Assembly: GCA_963971285.1 (NCBI GenBank)
Contig: OZ020261.1
Location: 3,348,001 to 3,412,000, forward strand
Length of the DNA: 64,000 nt
Direction of reading: 5' to 3'
Origin: Astropecten irregularis
Taxonomy: Eukaryota > Echinodermata > Asteroidea > Paxillosida > Astropectinidae
The notes under the pieces were generated by a model. It had not been told where the DNA came from. It did no database searches and worked only from the letters and a program-made list of their open reading frames with translations. The translations under genes were made by a program, and so were the position numbers. The first letter of the stretch is position 1; every line of letters begins with the position of its first letter. Below are positions 31,159 through 41,727 of this stretch, one piece after another.

Positions 31159-31254
31159 ACCGTCTGGGGTAGGTATGAACTAGTAGACTCAACCCACAAC
31201 AGGTGGGGAGAGTCTACTGCATTCAACCTACCCCAGACGGTTACTACTAAATGC
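31159..31254 (-). other. DIRS-1 internal complementary region (circle-junction template)
   Basis: The first half (to 31210) is the complement of the left end with one mismatch. The second half (from 31211) matches the inverse of the right end over about 37 bases. In the DIRS model this region templates joining of the two ends into a circle before recombinase-mediated insertion. Confidence 0.9.
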
Positions 31255-31373
31255 AGAGTGGCACCGTATAGCGGTGGAGGGTTGGCTATGAAGAGAGCCA
31301 GAAAGGTATGGGAGGCTATGAGCCAGGTGAGCAGGTGAGGGTAAAAACCAGCAGGTATAATACCCATCATGAG

Positions 31374-32642
31374 TTAGTCTGTGTGGGTTCCATCCGTTCG
31401 ATGGGAAGTCTGAGTGGTTCCTGGCTCGTGAGCAGATGAGGCCAGGAGCGCCCTGGCGTGAGCAGAGTCGGCTCGTAGGACGTCCTTCAGATAGCAAGTG
31501 GTGAAGGTGGAAGGGCATTTCCAGCAAGCAGCCTTGCAGATGTCCGAGACCGGGACTCCTCTGAAGTAGGACCAGGATGAGGAGACCGCTCTCACGTCAT
31601 GGGCTCTGATGTATCGCTGGGTTTGTTGGTCTGGGTTAGATGGCCACTCAGGGCTTGCAAACCTGATGGCCGAGACGATCCAGCGGGCGATTGTGTCTTT
31701 CGACGCTGGGTGGTGAGGCTTCGTGGTAGTGATGAAGAGCTGGGGAGAGTTCCCTCTCAAGTCCTTCGTCCTGGCTAGAAACCATTTCAGGGACCTGACG
31801 GGGCACCACAGCTTGTCAGATGTGTCGCCAGTATGAGATGACAGGGACGGAACGAAGATGTCCGGCGGCTCAAAGGCGGGGGACTGGTTCTTGGTGAGGA
31901 AGCCGATGGTGGGGATGAGACGGACGCCATGTGGTTCCCAGCGTATGTGACCGTCAGCTATGGAGAGCGCCCTGATTTCACTGGTCCTCCTAGACGTAGC
32001 TACCGCCAGAAGGAAGGCAAGCTTGATGGAGGTTAGCATCAGTGAAGCCTTGTAGAGGGGTTCAAACGGAGGGGCTGCGAGGAGCTGGAGCACGGCGTCC
32101 AGGTTCCAGGACGGGATCAGACGTCTGTCGGGGGGTCGTTCGACGAACATGCCCCGAAGGAGGTGATGGAGAGCCACGTTGGATGTAATGGACGAGCCGT
32201 CCCCGAAGCCCTCATGTATGGCCGCCAGGGCAGATCTGTAGTTGCGGATCATCGAGACTTGGAGTCCGGAATGGAACAGGTGCATGAAGAAGTCCGCCAC
32301 TGCTGTTACAGGAGCATCGGCTGGACGGAGAGCATGGTCGACGCACCACGCAGCGAAAAGGCGTATTCTGCTGTCGTAGATCTTGCGAGTTGACGGGCGT
32401 CGTCCCCGTGCGGCCAGGGCGGCAGCGTCGCCAGAAAGTCCTGTCGAGATGAGGGATCGTTGGACAGAGTCCAGCACGTTAGGTGTAAATCCCGGGGTGC
32501 TGGATGTAGGATCCCGGACCGTGGTTGGTGGAGGATGTCTGGTCTGTCCGGGAGGATGACTGGCAGTCGAACCAGGAGTCTGGTCAGTGTGATGAACCAG
32601 GGCTGTCGTGGCCAGAGTGGGGCGATCAGGAGGACTCGACAC
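31374..32642 (-). CDS. DIRS-1 tyrosine recombinase
   Basis: 422 codons. It integrates the circular DNA copy by site-specific recombination. An N-terminal SAM-like core-binding part (about 80-165, STRKIYDSRIRLFAAWC) is followed by the catalytic domain with Arg in ATSRRTSEIRAL (218/219), H-x-x-R in RAHDVRA (348/351), Trp at 374 and the Tyr nucleophile at 384 in TTCYLKDV. All catalytic residues are present. The start shown is the first ATG; it overlaps the reverse transcriptase frame by 337 nt, so the natural start may be downstream. It is the last gene of the element. Confidence 0.92.
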   Translation of the reverse strand: MSSPPDRPTLATTALVHHTDQTPGSTASHPPGQTRHPPPTTVRDPTSSTPGFTPNVLDSVQRSLISTGLSGDAAALAARGRRPSTRKIYDSRIRLFAAWCVDHALRPADAPVTAVADFFMHLFHSGLQVSMIRNYRSALAAIHEGFGDGSSITSNVALHHLLRGMFVERPPDRRLIPSWNLDAVLQLLAAPPFEPLYKASLMLTSIKLAFLLAVATSRRTSEIRALSIADGHIRWEPHGVRLIPTIGFLTKNQSPAFEPPDIFVPSLSSHTGDTSDKLWCPVRSLKWFLARTKDLRGNSPQLFITTTKPHHPASKDTIARWIVSAIRFASPEWPSNPDQQTQRYIRAHDVRAVSSSWSYFRGVPVSDICKAACWKCPSTFTTCYLKDVLRADSAHARALLASSAHEPGTTQTSHRTDGTHTD

Positions 32643-34554
32643 CGTTCCTGCTCCAGTTTGAGGAGGACGCGGGGTATCAGGGAGATAGGTGGAAAGGCAT
32701 AAGCCAGGAGGCCTGTCCAGTCAGTCTGTAGGGCGTCCGTTGCCCAGGCTTGTGGGTGAGGATACCTGGTGCAGAAGGTCGGTAGCTGAGCGTTGTCGGC
32801 TGATGTGAATAGGTCGACATGGGGCCTTTCCAGCTGGAGGAAGAGGGTTCTGACGACGCCCGAGTGGAGGGTCCACTCCGTTGGTTTGATCGTCCCGCAG
32901 GAGAGTGCATCGGCCGTCGCGTTGTCCTCTCCGGCGATGTGGATCGCTTGTAGGTGGATCCCGTTGTCCTTTGTCCACTGTAGAATTCGCCTGGCTAAGA
33001 CGCACAGCTGGGGGGACCGTGTGCCCCCTTCGTGATTGATGTAGGCTACGGTTGTGGTGTTGTCTGAGCGAACCAGTATGCGTCTTCCCCTGACGAGCTT
33101 GTGGAAGTGACGCAGGGCGTTGAAGACAGCTTGCAGTTCTAGCACATTGATGTGGTTGTGTAGAAAACCACGGTCCCAGCTCCCGGATGCTTGATGAGGA
33201 GGAAGGGAGGCGCCCCATCCCTTGAGTGAGGCATCCGTCGTGATCACCACGTCAGTTCCGCTTGTCGAGAACGGGCTGCCGATGGATAGGTGGTCTTCCG
33301 TCATGCACCAGAGGAGGTGCTGGCGGGAGAGCTGCGTCACCTCGACGGCCGTGTCGATGGAGTCGAACTTTGGCCGGTATCGGGAGAGCAGGTGGAGCTG
33401 GTGAGGTCTCATGTGAAGTCGGAACCAAGGAATCAGGTCCACCATACTGGCCATCAGACCGAGGAGGCAGAGCCATGCTACGGCTGGGGCGGAGTTGGCT
33501 TGGTGGAGGAGCGACGCGCACTCTCGGAGATTGGCTATTCTCTTCGGCGTCGGGTAGGCGTTGCCGGAGCGAAGGTCGAGGGATGCCCCGAGGTAGGTTG
33601 GCAGCTGTGAAGGATGAAGGTGAGATTTTTCGTAGTTTACCAGGAAACCCAGCTGGGTCGTGAGATCGAGTGTCAGACGAGTGGCGGCTTCCGTCTCGTG
33701 TCGACTACGGCCTACGATGAGCCAGTCGTCCAGGTACTGGAAAATCATGACGTCTCGTTGACGGAGGTGGGCCGCAACAGCCCAGACCACGCGGGTGAAT
33801 ACCCGAGGCGAGGTGGGGAGGCCGAAAGGTAGACACCGGAACTCGTAGGACTGGTTCCTGTAGGTGAAGCGGAGGAACTTTCGGTCCCGAGGATGGATGG
33901 GCACGTGCAGGTAAGCGTCCCGTAGGTCGATGGATGTCGCCCAGGAGGGGATAGGCAGGGAGCTCATCACTGTTTTGAGGGTTTCCATGCGGAACGTCTT
34001 GGGCGGATGAACTTGTTCAGTGGTTTGAGGTTTATGATAGGGAGCCACTTGCCTGTTCCTTTCTTCGGTGTCAGGAAGAAGGTGGAGATGAAGCCGTCAC
34101 CGATGTCATTGTGGGGCACCGGGAGAATGGCTCGTTTGTGGAGGAGGGCGTCTATCTCCGACTCCAGTGCCAGGCGTTGATCCAGTTCGCGTGGTACTGG
34201 GGTCTCCCTTGGGATTGCCTTGGATGGAGGGGTGCTTGTGAACTCGAGGGAGTATCCGTCCTTGAGAGTAGTAAGGACCCATCCGTCCTTGGAGATCTCC
34301 CGCCAGAACCCTACGAAAGACTGTAGGCGGCCGCCGACGGGTTCGGGATCGACGGTCCTAGAAGGAGAAGCGGAACAGTCACCGCCGCCGCCCCCCGAAT
34401 GAGCGGGGGGTGCTAGATGAGGACCCACGTCTCTGGCGTGTGTCATTCTGTCTGGCTGCCGGTGTCGACGGGCGTTGGTTCTGGCGACGGAGTGGGGGGC
34501 GAAAGGACTGACGCGTCTGTCTGTCCGTCTGTCGATCCTGGGTGGCCGGAGCAC
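32306..34554 (-). pseudogene. DIRS-1 reverse transcriptase/RNase H with a single frameshift
   Basis: Two frames join across a one-base loss in a C run near 34001-34003. The first (33967-34554) carries FISTFFLTPKKGTGKW and the NLKPLN block. The second (32306-34048) carries SIDLRDAYLHVP (first Asp), RCLPFGLPTSP and the YLDD box (residues 105-108 of that frame), then RNase H motifs TTDASLKGWGA (270-280), NVLEL, RSDN and HIAGEDNATAD (370-380). No premature stop apart from the shift. The start overlaps the gag end by about 175 nt. Confidence 0.9.
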
Positions 34555-35986
34555 GTGGGCGGTAGGAGCCTCGACGTGGTTGGGACTGAGGAGGTTTCGC
34601 TGCCGGAGTCGGGCGAAGCGAAAGCTTGTTGGTAGTATCTATGCGTTTGACTTCCGTTTCGAGGAGCTCCAGGAATTTTCCACCGAAGAGGTCCTTGCCG
34701 AAGAGAGGAAGTTCCCGAAGTCTGGTCTTCACTCCTTCGTGTGGGATATGCATCGCTTCTACTGCGTTGGAACGGCGTGCAGACGTCGTGAGGCAGGCAA
34801 TGCGTGAAAACTGCTCGAATAGGGAGTTCAGGCCGTCGTCGAGACCTCGGAGGGCGAGGGCAGCAAAATCCGGAGCAACAGGGGAGTTCTCCTCGCAGGC
34901 CCGGGCGATGTACTCGGACAGAAGGAGAAGAAAGGCCGTGCAAAGGAGACCCTGACGAGATGCCTTGTCGAGCTTGGACATCGTTGACTCTATCAGGGCC
35001 TTGTCCTTGTCCCGGAAGACCGCCTTGATCGATGGTCTGCCGGAGTCTGCTGTGATTTTGTCTTTAGCAGGTTCCGGGATGGCCGTGGTAGAAAGGAAGT
35101 TCTCAGAGTCCTCTGACGGGAAGTGGTAATAGCTGAGCGATCTCTTAGAGGAGGGATGCCATGGCTTGGACTTGGAGATGGCCTTGAACATATTGACGCA
35201 TGACCGGTCTAATGGTATCTCTGGAAAGGTCGGCCCGGAGGATTCAAGATGAGACGCATGCCTCTTAAAGGAGGCGTGTCCGGTGTCTTCCGGGGGCGAG
35301 GTGCCTTCGGGTAGGCCCAAGACCTGTATCATGTCTCGCTGTAGCAGGCGAAGGCGACTCTCATTGGGGGTAAGGTCACCAGCCGATGCGATTTCTCCAT
35401 CGTCTGAAGACGTGCACGGCGACGCAGATCGCGGGGCCGTCGGGTTGTGGGTGTTCTCCCGTGAGGCAGGACGTGAGCGTTGGGAAACATTGGATAAAAT
35501 GGACGTCACATCGATCTCCTGAGCGCCGTCATGACCTTCGGGTGCAGATGGTGAAGCCAAGTCCAGGGGGTCCGGGTCAGGAGCAGTAGAGGCTGGAGGG
35601 GGCCTGTCAGCCATATTCTTGGCGATAGAGGACAGGGCCTCGTTGATGGACTGGAAGGCCGCCATCCATTCCGGCTGTTGCTGGGGTTCCACCTGTCGTT
35701 TCTTCTTGGCTGCCGGCGGGGCCGGCGAAGGAGAAGGGCAGTTCACCTTCCTTTTCCAGGTTGCAGGCGGAGCCCTGGTAGCAGGAGGGGCCATGGGAGT
35801 AGCGCCCGTTGTGGCCCCGGGAGGCGGTGGTTTAAATCCCCGACGATGTGGCAGGCGTGGAGGTTCCACAGGAATTACCGGGAAATCATTGCCAGTCAAA
35901 GGTGGGGCTGACTCGGTGGAAGGAGAGCCCGCAAGAGACACCGTGTGAACGTCGGGGTCGTCCCCACGTTGAGCATTCTGAGCCAT
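34379..35986 (-). CDS. DIRS-1 Gag-like protein
   Basis: The open frame runs from 36124, but the better start is the Met at 35986 (MAQNAQRGDD), since the upstream residues look like leader. The N-terminal half is Pro/Ala-rich with a basic KRKV/AKKKRQV signal. A Ser-rich middle follows, and a helical stretch LLCTAFLLLLSEYIARACEE is typical of DIRS gag-like proteins. The C-terminus is Arg/Gly/Pro-rich (QPRRGSYRPRAP, GGRRR), suited to nucleic-acid binding. There is no CCHC knuckle. It probably packages the RNA template. Confidence 0.8.
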   Translation of the reverse strand: MAQNAQRGDDPDVHTVSLAGSPSTESAPPLTGNDFPVIPVEPPRLPHRRGFKPPPPGATTGATPMAPPATRAPPATWKRKVNCPSPSPAPPAAKKKRQVEPQQQPEWMAAFQSINEALSSIAKNMADRPPPASTAPDPDPLDLASPSAPEGHDGAQEIDVTSILSNVSQRSRPASRENTHNPTAPRSASPCTSSDDGEIASAGDLTPNESRLRLLQRDMIQVLGLPEGTSPPEDTGHASFKRHASHLESSGPTFPEIPLDRSCVNMFKAISKSKPWHPSSKRSLSYYHFPSEDSENFLSTTAIPEPAKDKITADSGRPSIKAVFRDKDKALIESTMSKLDKASRQGLLCTAFLLLLSEYIARACEENSPVAPDFAALALRGLDDGLNSLFEQFSRIACLTTSARRSNAVEAMHIPHEGVKTRLRELPLFGKDLFGGKFLELLETEVKRIDTTNKLSLRPTPAAKPPQSQPRRGSYRPRAPATQDRQTDRQTRQSFRPPLRRQNQRPSTPAARQNDTRQRRGSSSSTPRSFGGRRR

Positions 35987-37059
35987 GATGGTGCAGAAGA
36001 ACGTAGTTTCAGAGCACAAGAAAAACACGCTGTTTCCAGTGGTATAGAACAGGGTGTTGTGGTCGTTGAGTAGTACGGCCGTTGGTACAGGCGGTCCGCT
36101 TTCCACTCGGGTAGAGTCGGACAAAGGCGGCCGGATTATGATGGAGCCCGCATTGTCCCGAAGGGCAGGGCCGGCGTGGCCGATGAATAGAGTGCAGAAA
36201 TTCCATAGCCCTCCGCTCTGGTAGAGTCAGACAAAGGCCTGGAGTGCTGAATGGAAAGGAGGGCGACAGGTAGTGGGGACCCACGTAGGCGGGGCCAGTC
36301 CCGTGGCCGTAGCGGAGGGTCGTCATGGAGCATTCCTGCGACGTCCGCAATGGAGTCGGGCCAGACATGGAGGAGGCGTAGGCACATCGTGGCTCTTACC
36401 CCGGGAGTCATAGCCTTCTGTTCAGCGGGTCGTAACATGGAGCCTAAAAAGGAGCTTTTTACGCCCGGGCCAGTCAGTCAGTTGTGGCGGCATCCTTCGT
36501 CGCTTCTGGTAGCGAGCGTTCTCCCTTCGCTCTGGTAGCGACCGTGGTATCGAGCTACCCCCGGCCGTAGGCCTCTTCGGGACGATTAGACGCGTAGCCT
36601 TCAAGGCATGCCTAGCATCTAACCGCCGGGAATTCCTTCGGACTGGCAGTGGTAGCAGCAGTAGCCCGGAATGAGGGGACGAACCCAAACTCTGCCATTC
36701 CGATTTGCTGTACCGCGGAGGGAATGAGGGTAAACTCTCAATCCATTCCCCCCGCATATAGGCCTTTCATCGGGTCGTAAGCACAGAGCCGGCTGTGCAT
36801 ACCCCGGCATCACGTAGGAGAATACACGTAGACCGCGGCGATGTAGGGCCGCGGTACCTGTAGGATGCACAAAGAAAAAACGAGAAAGAAAAATACCAAA
36901 AACAAGCACACAAGATAAAAAACTGTTAATGGTAACGGTTAATCAGATAAATAAAGGAAAAATGTCAAGTCTAAACAGTCTAGATAAGCAGCGGGAAACG
37001 GAAACTCGAAAATCGAAAGAGCCCGTGAAGGGCACGTCCTTTTCATAGCGGCGCTGAGA

Positions 37060-37214
37060 AAAAAAAAGGACGATCATGGCGGCTATGGCGGTAGGCATTG
37101 TGGGAGGTCAGGGTGCACTACGGTTGATCAAGTCTTTTCATCGAAGTAGCAAATAGGCGCAGGGGAATTTGCATATAGTAGTAACCGTCTGGGGTAGGTT
37201 GAATGCAGTAGACT
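37060..37214 (-). repeat. DIRS-1 right inverted terminus
   Basis: Inverse of the left end from GGACGATCATGGCGG to GTAACCGTCTGGGGTAGG, then the right-specific GTTGAATGCAGTAGACT. Confidence 0.9.
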
Positions 37215-37224
37215 ATACGGTTTA

Positions 37225-37785
37225 CTCCATCCCTGCAATTAAATGTGTTGCCTTTTGTTGTAAAAAGAGGACAAAATGCGTATGTTCCAATCAGGTATAA
37301 TGTCATAAAATCATTAATGTTTAAGTGCCCAACAAAATTGTAATGGAATCTTGTAGAGGGAGACCTGCTCTATTGAGCAGATGTAATTGTTTTTGAAATT
37401 TCGGCCATACTTTTTTTGTAAAACTGGGTTAAAGGTCAAATGACCTCTGATTATGTATCAGAGGTCATGGGTATCCAGATTTTTAAAATGTTATGATGGT
37501 GTCATTTAGAGCGTCTAATTCTGGCCATTTTTATGCCAAACTTGCATAATTTTGTGGAAATGTGACCGAGTTAGGGTTAAATCCTGTGAAAAGGTAGTGT
37601 CAGAACTTGAAAATGTCCATGTTAAGAACATAAGTACTGGCCACATGGGTGGAGGGATTCCACTAAAAATTGGCATGCATTCATTACTCATCGATACCTA
37701 CTTGCATACCAATTGTTGTACAAATCAAAGAACCTAAGGTAAAAAATTGTGTTGGTCTGACATGGAATGGCCCGTAGCAAAAAAA
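37225..37785. repeat. Right arm of the large inverted repeat
   Basis: Inverse of 29465-30385 (see there). It starts within 11 bp of the DIRS-1 right end and finishes GACATGGAATGGCCCGTAG, the likely outer terminus. Confidence 0.82.
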
Positions 37786-40174
37786 TCCTATTACCCACTA
37801 AATTCACACAAGAACTACCTATAACAGAGTAAAATAATAAGAACCATAGGAAAACAAAATAAATGTCTCCACTATATTACCCGGTGAGTCAGCACTTTTC
37901 CATGCTATCTTATACTCACAGTGCTCCGCAGTTCCTCTCGCCAAATATGAGCAAATAAGTTTCCAAATTTATCATATAACGGAGTGTGAACATGAATATT
38001 TAGTTATAGTGTCCTCATTAGTTGATATGAAGAAAAAGAAGCTTCTACAATGAACCAAACCATAACAATTACATGTAGACTGTTCCACATTAGGTTTGCA
38101 GATCTGCATTAGGTAACCACTCACTATGGTCTTCAACCTCCAAATCTTGGCTGAAATTGGAGGTAGGTAGGTGAAAGGTAAGGTGATGGTGATTGGTCTC
38201 TTCAGGTAAAATTTGTTGCTAGGGCAAAATGAGTGCCTGTTATTTACGAACATAAAATTCAACTCTGAATAAGTACTCAACTTTGCACTGCTAGAACGTG
38301 TGACTTGACAGTAACATTCCATGGACCGTTGTGCATCAGCATCATGTATAAACAACTCAAACTAAGACTTTCTTCTAGAACAAAAATTTACTTTAAACTT
38401 CTCAATTATGCAGGTCAACATGTCATGTAAAACTTGTTTACATGAAGATTACCCACTGTCCTTTGCAAGCACATGCATATAGTGCCGAAAACAGGCTATC
38501 TTTGATAAGGTCCATAGACTGAGATTTCACAGGGTAAGCCATGATGCACATACACCAATAGGTTCAATTAATACAGAAAACATTGACTTTGCACAGTAAT
38601 ACTGCCAATATATCTCTATACTGAGATGCAAATGGACCGCTGGTACGAACAAGCCATGAAACATCTTTGAATGTGGTCTTAAACATCCCATCAGCAAGGA
38701 AGCAGTGGAGTATGCCTGTAGTGACAGTCAGTAACATTTTCTGTTTTTTGTTGCTTTGGTTTTTTGGCTACATTTTAATGACCACAATGCCAAAGCGACA
38801 AGAAGATGCAATTTGGTAGCAGTTATGGGGTTTTTAAAGCAAAATGTTATGATTGTAAGATGTTATTACATAAAAACAATTAAGATTTCAATTTAAATCA
38901 AAAAAATCGATTTAAATTTAAAAAATCTGATTTAAATCAAATAAATCTGATTTTTTTTTTTTATAAAATTCATGATTTTTATCAACCCTGCTGCTTGTAC
39001 ATTTCTCATCAAATTTAGTTGTAGCGCAAAGAGACCAATTCACGCATTGTTATCAGGACAATTACCTTGTTTTATTAATTGAAATGAGGAAAAATCTTAT
39101 CAAATGTAGCAAACTTCATAACAATCAATTTAAACATAAAAAACAAGGTTTGGACTTAATATATTATATGTACAACATAAACTATACACTACTAAAAAGT
39201 GAATAATGATAATTGGACTGTCTCTTTTTGCATTCCTTTTCATTAACAAACATTAGACTTTTGTTTACACTCAAAATGTGTTTACATTCTCCACACTGCA
39301 ATAATTACCTTTTTTCCCTCACAAAGCTCACCCAGATTGTTTTCTTGTATGCATTGTTCATAGAGATGTTTGTATACAAGAATCTAGTGGAGTAAATGCA
39401 CCAATAATACACCAGAATGATATTGCTCTGTAGGTTCAATCAATCACAGCCAAAGCTCCTTATTAATGCCTTTATGAAATAAACACAGACTTGTACAGTT
39501 TATTATAGCATGCAATAAATACTCAATCTAATAAACACTATGGTAAATAACAAACAACATTAACACTAAGTGTTAACAACAAGAACAATAACATATTGAA
39601 TAAATGATGTCTCCTACACTTAAAGGCCACCAAGCCAGTGAGTCTAGCAAATGCACTAAAAGGAAAGAACTAGAAACTGCTGTGAATCAATATGAAGAAA
39701 ATGTCTGCTTCTTCAAGCTTGTAACTTTGTTAGAAAGTCTTGTCTGAATCTCATTTCAAAAGTAATTTCAAAGGCTTACATACAGAGAAATAATGGGTTT
39801 GATGTGAGTATTGGTAAGTTTATCAGTAAACAGTTTAATAAATAAACTCACTTTGCAGAATAAATACACACAACAATAACATTAAGGTGAACGTTTTGAA
39901 GTAAACTCTACTCCATAGAAACCACAAGTATATAAAACAGATGTTGCCACAATGTTTTCACGTAGAACAAATTCACACTAAAAAAATAAACAAAAACAAA
40001 AGAACACCTAAATGTTGTACTCTGCTCAAACACTGAAGCTTAAAAACTAAGGTGTGAAAGTCTTTATCATATATTGGCTACTTGATAAATAACTTATAGA
40101 TTAATTAACAGAAGCACCAAGAAGACCATTGAATACCAGTAGTGAGTTGCCATTCTGAGAAATGCAGAATTAAA
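37786..40174. other. AT-rich DNA without a supported gene
   Basis: Long AT-rich stretch, possibly 3' flank of the zinc-finger gene. At 38880-38996 low-complexity GATTTAAATC repeats end in GATTTTTATCAACCCTG, which resembles a hAT-type end (CAGGGTTGATAAAAATC); the other end was not found. Confidence 0.45.
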
Positions 40175-40570
40175 CAGGGTGTCCCAGAAAAAACAAAACC
40201 GAGATTCATCAATGTTTAAACATAATTATTGTATACAATGACAAATGGCACATAGCTGAAAAGCTTATTTCCTCTGCTTTCATTTGATACCATTCATTTG
40301 ATACATACTTCACGCATGAGTGAGTAAAGGCAATATGAAGCAAGGCTATCAACAAGTCGTTTGCACAAAGAAATCCAACTATTGTTGTGCAAACGACTTT
40401 TTTCTTTTTATTGTCTTCATTCATACGTGAAGTATCTATCATATGAATGGTATCAAATAAAAGCTGAGGAAATAAGCTTTTCAGATATGTGCCATTTGTC
40501 ATTGAAAAATAAAATTGAAGTATGTTAAAACATTGGTGAATCTCGGTTTTGTTTTTTCTGGGACACCCTG
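40175..40570. mobile_element. Mariner-like foldback with CAGGGTGTCCC ends, short copy
   Basis: 396 bp. Ends CAGGGTGTCCCAGAAAAAAC and the inverse. The arms, about 190 bp, pair almost to the centre (GTCGTTTGCACAA/TTGTGCAAACGAC). The right flank is TA, the left AA. Related to 23718-24678. Confidence 0.82.
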
Positions 40571-41019
40571 TATACTTGTAATATATGTAATCCACAAGCC
40601 AAGTATCTATTGGCTGGTTCAAACACTTACATTACTGCAATCTATATACATTATATAATATGTGTACACTATATGCATACAGGTAGTCCAAATAATATGC
40701 ATCACATATGGCATATTTTATATAAATTAACAAATCCAATTTTCTTGATGTTTATCAACCTCATACAGTACTGCAATGTAGTCACATGTCATTCTGCTTA
40801 GAGTATATATCTACTAAACTATTTGAAATGAGAATAATATATCACATTACTGACATTAGATCAAAACACAACTTCTCCATCACACAATACCTCTGCTTAA
40901 GACGTGGTACACCTGCATGAGCCGCTCATGTCATATGGTTAAATTGCATAGTCACATTGTACTCAATGGTGTCATAGTCCATTGAACATGCTTAAAGCAA
41001 AGAAAAGGCTACAAATTAT
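40571..41019. other. No feature seen
   Basis: AT-rich spacer with nothing recognised. Confidence 0.4.
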
Positions 41020-41138
41020 GAATAGGGCTCAGCGCTCGAGCTATTTATAGAATACGCCCTTTATATCGACAGCTATAGTTACCCGGATGTTCGGACTGAT
41101 GTCTGAACATGTGACGTCACGAGCACGGAGCCCTATTC
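41020..41138. repeat. 119-bp foldback with GAATAGGGCTC ends
   Basis: Inverted ends GAATAGGGCTC and GGAGCCCTATTC, with AGCGCTCG and CGAGCA next. Holds the palindrome GTGACGTCAC (CRE-like). Likely MITE. Confidence 0.6.
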
Positions 41139-41332
41139 AGCAGAGCACTGGTATTGAATTGCTAAGCCCTGCAATTGTTCCAGCCCTAATCTCTACAACT
41201 ACATGGTATTTGATCACAGAGGTAGACTTGTTCCTTTTATTCAAAACATTTGAACTTCAGGTGAAATATCCGACTCTAATCTGACAGACACCAAAAATAC
41301 TTGCTAGTGCACACTAATGACAATTCGTCAGT

Positions 41333-41554
41333 GTAAGGCCCATGTCACACGAGGTAATTTACAGGCAACCAGTTCCAGGCAATCTCCAAGAAGAAATAGC
41401 ATTCATCTTTAAATCTCGATTTAAATTTATAGGGGATATTGAGAAACGAACAGAAAAATTTCGTTTGTTCTACCAAGATTTTCCTTTTGTATGTGATGTA
41501 CTTAGTTGCCTCCAAGTTGCCTGGAAAAGTTGCCTCGTGTGACATGGGCCTAAG
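41333..41554. mobile_element. 222-bp MITE with TAAGGCCCATGTCACACGAGG ends
   Basis: TAAGGCCCATGTCACACGAG at the left and its inverse (CTCGTGTGACATGGGCCTAA) at the right, with further internal AGGCAACT repeats. It lies 170 bp beyond the stop of the zinc-finger gene. Confidence 0.78.
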
Positions 41555-41727
41555 AATAAAGTGCATCCATGTACATGATGTATGATGTTCAAAACCTGTT
41601 TTGCTTTCCATTTCATACACTGTGGAAAACAATAAATCTAAAGACAATTGATCAATTCAAACATGGCCTTATAATGTGTTTCATTCATTCAGAAATGCTG
41701 GTCCACTACACTTTGTTGCACAGACTG

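Larger units (their letters stand above)
30936..37214 (-). mobile_element. DIRS-1: complete DIRS-type tyrosine-recombinase retrotransposon
   Basis: 6279 bp, coding on the minus strand: Gag-like, reverse transcriptase/RNase H and tyrosine recombinase. The termini are inverted repeats of about 150 bp. The internal complementary region at 31159-31254 is the reverse complement of right end joined to left end, which fixes both borders to the base. No target duplication is expected or seen. Only one frameshift (near 34002) was found in the coding part, so the copy is young. It lies between two inverted arms of an older repeat. Confidence 0.93.

Noticed and set aside
32163..33663. Plus-strand frames opposite DIRS-1
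   Set aside because: Shadows of the GC-rich minus-strand coding region.
37972..38355. 127-codon minus-strand frame
   Set aside because: Low-complexity, no recognisable motif, codon use like AT-rich noncoding DNA.
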